From positions 1 to 64,000 of the forward strand of contig WPIO01000148.1 in the NCBI GenBank assembly GCA_009760855.2: a stretch of DNA of 64,000 bases. Direction: 5' to 3'. Below, in pieces: positions 56,965 through 64,000 of the stretch. The position numbers were made by a program, and so were the translations under genes. Positions within the stretch are counted from its first letter, which is position 1. Every line of letters begins with the position of its first letter. The notes under the pieces are model-generated. The model was not told where the DNA came from and did no database searches. It saw nothing but the letters and a program-made list of their open reading frames with translations. Source of the DNA: Cristatella mucedo. Lineage: Eukaryota; Bryozoa; Phylactolaemata; Cristatellidae.

Positions 56965-57045
56965 TACAAATGCAAAGCGCCTAGAGAGAGATCGAGTTCT
57001 CTGAGGGCACTTTATCAAGTGCATTATTATTACTATCATTATTAC
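56965..57045 (+). mobile_element. LINE-A tail fragment
   Basis: AAAGCGCCTAGAGAGAG...TTCTCTGAGGGCAC hairpin and ATT tail, well preserved. Confidence 0.85.
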
Positions 57046-57764
57046 ATTTGATCGCTAGCACTTTTCTATATTTTGCTGTAAGAAATTACAGCCTTTTGCT
57101 TTGACTACGTTCAAGAAAATGTTAATACTCTCAGTACAGCAGCAGAATTTTGATTTCCCCAGCTTGGCACCAATCGATGTAAGGAGTCGAACAGCACAGG
57201 TGTTCACAGCCAGACTCCTGACATTTACACAAAAAAGGTTGACAAACTTCCTGCCCTATTTAGCAAAATGATGCCATGCCCAGACCCGCCCTGACCCAGG
57301 AAATACCTGCATGTGCAATATTTTCGCAGCACTCCTGCTAGTGATAGCATTCAGAATCGTGCACTCTCCAAGAAAAATCGGCGAATAAATGAGGGGACAA
57401 GAGGTGGACTCGGGTCTCCATCAACAGTTCAAATGCAGGAAGGCACTCTAAGACTAAATTTGACTTAAAAATTTAATGGCCTGCCTCCAGCCGCATTCAC
57501 ACTATCTTGAACTCTATGAACTTGCACCGACGCTAGCTCCTCACCCATGGCTAACTCACTCCAAATCAAGCACCCGACTGTCCATTCTATTAGCGTGGCA
57601 TCATCTTTGCCTCATCTAATAATAGCATTTGATCCATTACTGTCTACATAAGCTACCACTTAGACTTTATCAAATCAATGTCATGATGGTTGAGCTAATG
57701 GCAATTATCTACCTTACGTCAGTCGATAATCCTATTCTAAAGTCTCTAGTACTCTTATGTTTAT
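57046..57764. other. No recognisable feature
   Basis: Between repeats, downstream of both host genes. No coding signal. Confidence 0.5.
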
Positions 57765-57905
57765 ACCTTGCCCTGATGGCACACTAGGTGAAGTGGTTCT
57801 TGTTCGAATCCTGTGGTGGGTTCTTTTATCGCTGCTGAATGTGGTGGTGACAGCCGTTAAGACTCTTCTGTCGCCATATAAAAGCTGTTAAATCAGCTAG
57901 TACTT
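57765..57905 (+). mobile_element. SINE-A copy with a short deletion
   Basis: CCCTGATGGCACACTAGGTG, B box TGTTCGAATCCTG, decayed hairpin, CTCTTCTGTCGCCATATAAA and AGCTGTTAAATCAGCTAGTA. The part between the boxes is shortened. Confidence 0.85.
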
Positions 57906-58104
57906 TTTCAACCCGGGTATACATATCCATAAGCATGCAGGATTGGCCGACACTACAGCCGATTCATGTCTGCTGCAGTGTCGGGTGCTCGACATTTCCA
58001 AACAACTTACAAATGAATTACCGTATTTTACTGTGTAGCTCAAGCTCCAGCCATTCATATAAGCCCCTGCCAAATCCCTAAACCAATTTTTGGGTAAATA
58101 TATT

Positions 58105-58110
58105 TTTATT
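58105..58110 (-). promoter_or_regulatory. Possible REXO2 polyadenylation signal AATAAA
   Basis: First AATAAA on the minus strand after the REXO2 stop, about 930 bp downstream. If used, the 3' UTR would include the CA-rich tract at 58.3 kb. Confidence 0.25.
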
Positions 58111-58284
58111 TAATACCTTAAAGAACTAAAATACGGTCAATACATCAACGTCCAGCCCATCCAGCGGAGCCAGCACAGTGCAGCTAGGCAGCGTCTCCTC
58201 AGAGCTCTAGCCATCGTCTGGGAAGCAGTGCAATGGGAACACGGAGTCAAATAGTGGTGAGACTCAGGGTTGCACCACAACCAC

Positions 58285-58331
58285 GCATTCGCATGCGCAT
58301 GCGCGCACGCACGCGCACGCACGCGCACAAA

Positions 58332-58362
<31 letters not shown>
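58285..58362. repeat. (GCGCAC)/(CA)n tract
   Basis: GCATGCGCACG-type alternating sequence passes into (AC)n; could adopt Z-DNA. Confidence 0.9.
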
Positions 58363-59037
58363 GTGGGGCGAATACACATGAAGACATCTTTGCAAGCTGT
58401 AAAGTTATGAGAATGCTGTATTAGCAGTGAAGTATCCTATTTGGCCTGATTTCTCTTCAGCGAGCCAACCAGCTGCCTAAACTACTGCAAGCGGTAAGAA
58501 TACAAATACAGCAAGCGCAGAGTACATTACATACACAGAGTACAGAGTATTCGTGCCATATGAAAACTCCGAATGTTCTACTGGTTGCCATTGTTTTCGG
58601 ACTCTCTCTATGAAGTAGAATGTCGGATGCATAAAATAATTGCACAGACCACAGGACGGCAAGCAAAGGATCATCTCTATTGCTTGCTTACATTAAACAC
58701 TGCTAAAGCGGTAGAATTCCGAAAGACAGCAGTCGCATTTGACCGATGATTGGGAACCAGCAGAACGCAGTGATGGCACACTAAAGCCCCATCATTGTAG
58801 CAGCTGCCGCCAGCCCATGAGTTATCTCCCTGTGCACTAAGCGATCGTCTGGGACAAGGCTAAGCTCACCCACAGGCGCTGCGTGCATCGCTGATCAAAA
58901 GTAGCGGGCAGCCCTGAAGACCACCATTGCCGACCTGCTCTGACGACTCAGCACCAGCAGCAGAGAGCATAGCATTAAAACGACGGTTCTTCGCTGAGCA
59001 GAGAGAGAGACGGGGAGCAGCAGCTGCACACTGACGT

Positions 59038-59460
59038 TTAATGGCGGAAGGCAAACTTCCTGTAATGCTGCAGCTCGCGAATGCTGTCCATTATGTCCTC
59101 CAGGGCTCGGTGATTGGCAGCCTTTCGAGGTGCCGACTCCATGACATCCGGGTGCCAGCGGCGGCAGAGCTCCTTGACGGTGCTGACGTCCACGATTCGA
59201 TAGTGCAGCTGGCTGGCCAGAGCGGGCAGGTATTTGTCGATGAACCGCTTGTCCATGTGCACCGAGTTTCCAGCCAGCGGGCAGGCGCCTCGCGGCACGT
59301 GCGAGCTCACGAAGCTGGCCAGCAGCCGATCGGCGTCGGCCACGCTGACGGCGCTGGCGCGGACGGCCTGAGTGAGGCCCGAGCGGCCGTGCTGCTCGAC
59401 GCACCACGGCCCCATGGCGCTCAGCGTCTGCTCACTCTGGTGCACCACCACGTTGGGGCC
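59038..59460 (-). CDS. REXO2: REXO2 exon 2
   Basis: 140 codons plus TAA, from GPNVVVHQ to the C-terminus RKFAFRH. The acceptor is TTCGAACAG. It contains exonuclease motifs II and III. The whole 3' two thirds of the protein is in one uninterrupted exon. Confidence 0.95.
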   Translation of the reverse strand, partial: GPNVVVHQSEQTLSAMGPWCVEQHGRSGLTQAVRASAVSVADADRLLASFVSSHVPRGACPLAGNSVHMDKRFIDKYLPALASQLHYRIVDVSTVKELCRRWHPDVMESAPRKAANHRALEDIMDSIRELQHYRKFAFRH

Positions 59461-60801
59461 CTGTTCGAAGATAAGGAACGTTAACGAAATATCGCGTTGC
59501 TGAAACGGCTGGGCAAATACTGCGGCAGAGCATGCAGCTTCGCATGCAGCTCGGTCCAGCAGGGGTCGCGGCCGCACCCACTTCGTTACCAGCATGCTTC
59601 TCCTTCAATTCAAGTCTGCAACTTCTAATTTAGTATGAGACCCTCAGTGGGCGTCCAACGCTCCACTGACCCAGCGCTGTCAGCTTAAAAGCCCGTGCAC
59701 CCGACTCGAGACTCAAGTTAAAATGAAAAGGTAGCAGGCAGCCCCTAAACCCTGAATTTCAGTCGGTTCGTTCTGGTCACTGCTGATCACGGCAAGAAAG
59801 CAGAGGGATGTAGGCTGCATTTCATAATCGCGCGTCGTGGGTTCCAGTACTGCACCTGGCGATCCTTTTTGTTACCCACTGCAAGCAGTGGCAATAATAA
59901 TAACAATAAACTTGATGAAGCGCCTTCAGAGAACTCAATCTCTACCTAGGCATTTTATATTTGCTGCAAAGGAAACACGATCGAATGGTGAGTGTTATCA
60001 TGCTTGATAAGCAAACAACATGAATAACATGGTTAGGGGTGACATGTACAGGGTGAGCACGCAAGTGTAGTTAGCGGCAGCATGCAACAGTATCAGCACA
60101 CGTAAGCACAGGAAAGAGTACAGGAAGAATCACAGGGACTCACTAAATGCTTTCATAAATAGGTGCGTTTTTCAAGTTCTTTTTAAATGTGATCAAGTCA
60201 GGGGATGTCGTGACAGAAGTCGGGAGTGAGCTCCGGGCTTTGGGAGCATACGATCTACATGCACGGTAGCCGTTCATGCTGCTGCTGCTGCTGCTCGAGA
60301 AAAATGGGGCTCCATTATCTGCTGACCTTCACTTTTAAAAAATAAAATATATATATAATTCATTTGTATAGCACCCTAAGAGAACCTAATCTCTATTCAG
60401 GTGCTTCACGTATGCCACGGGGCTCGAGCCCACGACCTCGGCCAGATCTTGGTCAGTACATGCACAATGCAACAAACCGTTCACGCACAATGCAACAAAC
60501 AAAACACTCGAAAAGCAACACCTACACGGCTGCTACAACGACATTCAAATAGAAAGCTATTTGTTAGGGGGATTCTGACTGGCTAAATCCTCACTCAGAA
60601 CACACAGCGAGCAGAAGTGCACAGTAGCGTGTCTGTGTAGGAGCCGAGCTGCTGCTGCACGCTGCACTTCGGGTGACGTCACAGCTCGCTGCATCTTCCC
60701 TACACCGAGAATGTGTTAAGAGCCACCGCGATGTGCACAAAGTGGACAGCTACAAAACGTCCAAGCGGTCCTTGCAGACGCGGTCGAGGGGGGAGGGGAG
60801 G

Positions 60802-60842
<41 letters not shown>

Positions 60843-63507
60843 GGGGGGGGGGGGAGGGGAGGGGAGGGGAGGGGAGGGGAGAGAGATGGGGGCAGTCCGA
60901 CCCCATCGGGTAGAGCACTGTCGCTGTTTCATGCTCGCATGTCCGTCGAGAGCACTCGGTCACCGTTAGGTTGGCTCGGCCACGCAGTGCTTCGACGCAG
61001 GGCGAGCAATCGGTGCGCGCTCGCTCGTGAAAGCTCGGTAGGCTGCTCAAACAGCAAGCCCATATCTGCCAACAGCCACAGCTGCAGCTTTGAGGCGCTT
61101 TGCAAGTGATGCTCCTAAGTACTAAGCAACAATAGAAAACCAAAAAAATACTAGCTGATTCAAGAGACTCTTTTGTATGGAGACAGAAGAAACTTTACAT
61201 GGCTATCGCTACAGCTTGCAGCGGCAATAAAGAATCGCCCACCGCAGGAATCGAACGCACGACGTCGGGACTGAGGTCGTGATAAGCACCGCCTTACCTG
61301 GTGTGCCATCACGGCTCACCAAGGCACTACTCGGCCAGCGGTCCATCTATTAGAAAAATGCATGCCAATCTGAACAAACGCCTGGTCCTGTCTCTACATC
61401 AGTACTGCGTTGGCCTAAGCAGCAGCAGACAGCAAGTTCACTCATTGAACCAGGAGGTCAACCTACAGAAGCTGACCAGCTGAACTCATATATCGAAACC
61501 TCACACCTTGCAAGTAAGTTCCAGTCCGGCTTTAGAGCTAATCACTCCACAGAGTCAGCATTGCTTAGGGTATACAACGACCTACTTAGGAATGCAGACA
61601 TGGGTAGAGTGTCTCTGCTTGTTTTGCTCGATCATTCGGCAGCTTTTGATACCATCGATCACAAAGTTCTTCTAGAGCGCCTCTCATCTCGCCTGGGCAT
61701 CACTGGCACTGCTCTGCAGTGGTTCAGGTCCTATCTCAGTGGGAGACTCGCAAGTATTGACGTGAATGGACAAAGATCATCTGAAGTACCTCTGAAATAT
61801 GGAGTACCTCAGGGCTCCGTGCTAGGTCCAGTTCTTTTCACGGTTTATACTCTCCCTCTTGCTGATGTGATTGCCAAGCACAATCTAGGCTTTCACTTCT
61901 ATGCAGATGACACTCAGTCGTACCCTTGCTTTGATCCCTCCCAGCCTTCGAGCACCTTAAATTCTCCAAACTCACTAGCTGCATGCATTGATGACATCCG
62001 CACATGGATGGCAGCAAACTTTCTAAAACTTAACGATGATAAACTAACTTACTAGTTATGGGCAAAACCAGTGTGATCCAGAGATTGGAAAGGCTGACTC
62101 TCAAAATTGGCTCTACCAGCATATCTCCAGTTGAATCAGCTCGAAATCTAGGTGTCATATTCCAAAGCGACCTCTCGTTAGACGACCATATCAGCTCCAC
62201 AGTCAAATCCGCCTATTTTCAGCTTCATAACATTGCTAAAATTAGGGCTTGTTTAGATAAAGATACCACGTCCAAGTTGGTCCATGCATTCGTGACATCC
62301 CGTCTCGACTTCTGCAACTCACTGCTTACTGGCCTACCAGCATGTGCGATCAGGCGATTGCAGCTGGTGCAAAACTCTGCAGCTAGGCTTGTCTGTCGTG
62401 AGCGCCCCAGTTGCCACATTACTCCACTTCTCGCCGACCTGCACTGGCTACCAGTAAAGCAACGGAATGACTTCAAGGTTTTGTCGCTTATTTTTAGGTC
62501 CCTTCATTCTATGGCTCCAGCCTATCTCTCCGACATACTCCCCCCATCAGGCCAAGCATCGTACCACCCGCTTTTCGGAATCTAACAGTCTAGAAATACC
62601 TCATACAAACCTTAAATCCTTTGGAGACCGTGCATTTAGTTCATATGCTCCCAAAGCCTGGAACTCCCTCCCGACCTGCGTCAGAACATCCCCTGACCTG
62701 ACCACATTTAAAAGGAACCTAAAAACACACCTATTTAGGACAGCATTTAGTGGGTCCCTGTGATTCGTCCTTGATGTGCTTATGCGTGCTGACACTGTGC
62801 ATGCTGCCACTAACCACATTTGCATGCTGACCCTGTGCATGTCACCCCTAACCATATTATTCATTTTGTTTGTTTTTCAAGCATGATTTTAATTACCATT
62901 CAATTGCATTTCACTTTACACCAAATGTAAAGCATCTAGAGAGAGATTAAGTTCTCTGAGGGCACTTTATCAAGTGAATTATTATTATTATATTATGATT
63001 ACCTTACAAGTACAGAAGCTAGCTGTAACGGGGTAGACGTTATACAACAGCCATAATGGCCATCAGTGGTTTGGCCCTAGGAAGGAAATAGAAGGACTTC
63101 GAATTCCAGCTCCACTCCCACAGCAGCACATCCGGTTCTAGCAGCCACACTTCCGATGCTAGGAGCTCTGGCCAGCACCAGCCCAAGACAATGCAACAAG
63201 TATCAGCAGGGAGCTGCAATCATGGGCAATCCAAAAAAAAACTTACTTCGGCAACAATGTTCAAATCCCCATCTGTTATTATGCAGGCCACCTCCAGAAT
63301 GTGGTCGACGTTTACATCGAGTCCTGTCATTTCCATGTCGACCCAGACAAGTCTACCAGCCGGATCAGCGTCTTGAGCGCCTCCTGCTCCTCCTGCTCCT
63401 GCTGCTGCACTGCCACTAGCAGCGGCGGCAGCCATGGACGAGGAACTCCGAGTCTGGCCGAGCCGCTGTAGGTTCGAGACGAACGTTCGAGCTGCGACAA
63501 GAATCAA
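59038..63507 (-). CDS. REXO2: Oligoribonuclease, REXO2/Orn family (2 exons, 227 aa)
   Basis: 3'-5' exoribonuclease that degrades RNA oligomers two to five nucleotides long, in mitochondria and cytosol in animals. Exon 1 (63507-63247) and exon 2 (59460-59038) join in phase 0 between IVAE and GPNVV. DEDDh residues are all present: D57 and E59 in [11 protein letters not shown]157 in [11 protein letters not shown]204 and D209 in [23 protein letters not shown] is also typical. The length is close to the human protein. Residues 1-24 are basic and hydrophobic without acidic residues, as in a mitochondrial leader, and Met25 could start a cytosolic form. Residues 26-50 are an Ala/Gly-rich stretch encoded by GC-rich triplets. 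The single 3.8 kb intron is full of repeats. The gene is convergent with the receptor gene. Very sure of the family. Confidence 0.96.
59815..59897 (+). mobile_element. SINE-A 3' half
   Basis: CGTCGTGGGTTCCAGTACTG (B box region) and hairpin CCCACTGC-AA-GCAGTGGCAAT, then it meets the LINE-A tail. Confidence 0.65.
59890..60275 (-). mobile_element. LINE-A 3' end
   Basis: Tail, hairpin and 3' UTR up to the CTTTGGGAGCATACGA word. Confidence 0.88.
60345..60470 (-). mobile_element. SINE-B copy
   Basis: Tail ATATATAATTCATTTGTATA, hairpin CACCCTAAGAGAACC...TTCAGGTGC, then GGGGCTCGAGCCCACGACC head. The head is cut near 60455. Confidence 0.8.
60787..60885. repeat. Poly-G / GGGGA tract
   Basis: About 100 bp of G runs with scattered A. 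On the REXO2 sense strand it is C-rich. Frames of Gly or Pro here are artefacts. Confidence 0.97.
61150..61322 (-). mobile_element. SINE-A copy
   Basis: Minus strand: GAGCCGTGATGGCACACCAG, B box GGTTCGATTCC-like, GATTCTTTATTGCCGCTGC hairpin side, CTTCTGTCTCCATACAAAAG. Same orientation as REXO2 transcription. Confidence 0.85.
61475..62990 (+). mobile_element. LINE-A copy, reverse transcriptase to tail, best preserved
   Basis: Frame 61561-62055 holds [32 protein letters not shown] and FYADDTQ; frame 62058-62585 holds the C-terminal region. They are separated by a one-base loss at NDDK. A second break near 62525-62545 shifts to the last frame (PPAFRNPTV-like). The 3' UTR, hairpin and ATT tail are intact. 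It is 5' truncated near 61475. The youngest-looking LINE in the window, antisense inside the REXO2 intron. Confidence 0.93.
63247..63507 (-). CDS. REXO2: REXO2 exon 1
   Basis: 87 codons: leader, Ala/Gly spacer, then exonuclease motif I (D57, E59). The donor is GAA/GTAAGT, a consensus site. The ATG at 63507 gives a leader of [16 protein letters not shown] type; no earlier in-frame Met extends it in the visible frame. Confidence 0.93.
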
Positions 63508-64000
63508 ACAAAAACATTGGCAGCCACCTGCACCGGATGAGCTAAGAAGAGCACGAGTCGGGCAGCACGCGTTAGGTAGGCGTTAGGATGCACTAAAGGC
63601 AGAGGTAAAGCAGAGAGGCTTGAGTGAGGCACTGCTGAGAGTGAAACCACTAAACCTGTTCTTTTTCCGAATCGGATGAGATAAGGAAGTGTGCGGAGTG
63701 CTTGCAGTAATGAGATTTGCAAAAAAAATCGGTCGCCCTTCTACTCTGCAACAACTTCACCTTCGACAGGGGGGGCTCCACTCTGAGAGAATAGCAAACT
63801 ATGTCTACCAGTCACAACAATGCATCGGCTGTTGCCGAAAGCCTCAGAATAGTCACGGTTTTCGCCTAGAAGCCGGAGAAAGTAGCAGCAGTGCGCATCC
63901 ATAAGGTAAAAACTACTAACAATTAAACTATATAATCATGGAACTGAACCTGCTCGATACAACCACCTCTTTCATTTAAAGAAAGTGCAATTTCTCTTCG
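63508..64000. other. REXO2 5' flank
   Basis: Sequence upstream of the REXO2 start codon. It is presumably the 5' UTR and promoter, but I see no TATA box or other convincing element. Confidence 0.4.

Larger units (their letters stand above)
59461..63246 (-). other. REXO2 intron
   Basis: 3,786 bp, GT-AG. It contains, from left to right, part of a SINE-A, a LINE-A 3' end, a SINE-B, a G-rich tract, a minus-strand SINE-A and a 1.5 kb plus-strand LINE-A copy. No exon signal is visible between them. Confidence 0.9.

Noticed and set aside
58895-59407. 170-codon minus-strand open frame rich in Arg
   Set aside because: It overlaps REXO2 exon 2 in another frame and is a GC-driven shadow.
60673-61143. 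Poly-Gly and poly-Pro open frames
   Set aside because: Product of the G tract in the REXO2 intron.

Overview
The window is eukaryotic nuclear DNA from an animal, most likely a repeat-rich invertebrate. The evidence is GT-AG split genes, a nicotinic-type Cys-loop receptor gene, two families of non-LTR retrotransposons of the CR1/L2 kind, tRNA-headed SINEs, and long dinucleotide tracts. Nothing in it looks bacterial, and I cannot name the species.

Two host genes can be reconstructed with consistent reading phase. The first is a plus-strand ligand-gated ion channel gene running from 34689 to 54716. It has seven exons, about 459 residues and about 18.6 kb of introns. It carries a signal peptide, an N-terminal ligand-binding domain with a canonical Cys loop, and M1 to M4. 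The usual acetylcholine-binding aromatic residues and the 9' pore leucine are replaced. The second is a minus-strand oligoribonuclease gene of the REXO2/Orn family (63507 to 59038). It has two exons and 227 residues, keeps all catalytic residues, and has a likely mitochondrial leader.

Weaker gene traces lie on the left half of the minus strand. There is a signal-peptide exon with a good donor (18955 to 18883), an isolated cupredoxin-like open frame near 12.4 to 12.65 kb, and a symmetric phase-1 exon of about 137 codons with several cysteines (4956 to 4546). They may belong to one secreted or membrane protein gene that leaves the window on the left, but this is inference. A second possible first exon for the receptor lies at 27888 to 27966.

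The rest is mostly repeats. LINE-A (CR1/L2-like; AP endonuclease plus reverse transcriptase; hairpin and ATT-rich tail) has about 25 copies, mostly 3' ends. LINE-B (same clade; TTACA-rich tail) has about nine. In each family one pair of copies lies head to head (5.9 to 12.0 kb and 22.2 to 25.4 kb). SINE-A is tRNA-derived with an internal hairpin. SINE-B has a tRNA-like head fused to a tail that resembles the LINE-A 3' hairpin. There is also a probable 372-bp non-autonomous hAT element, a degenerate satellite with a period of about 171 bp at two loci, 28-bp and 32-bp minisatellites, and long (CT), (TA)(TG), (G) and GC-rich triplet tracts. The receptor and REXO2 introns are largely built from these repeats.
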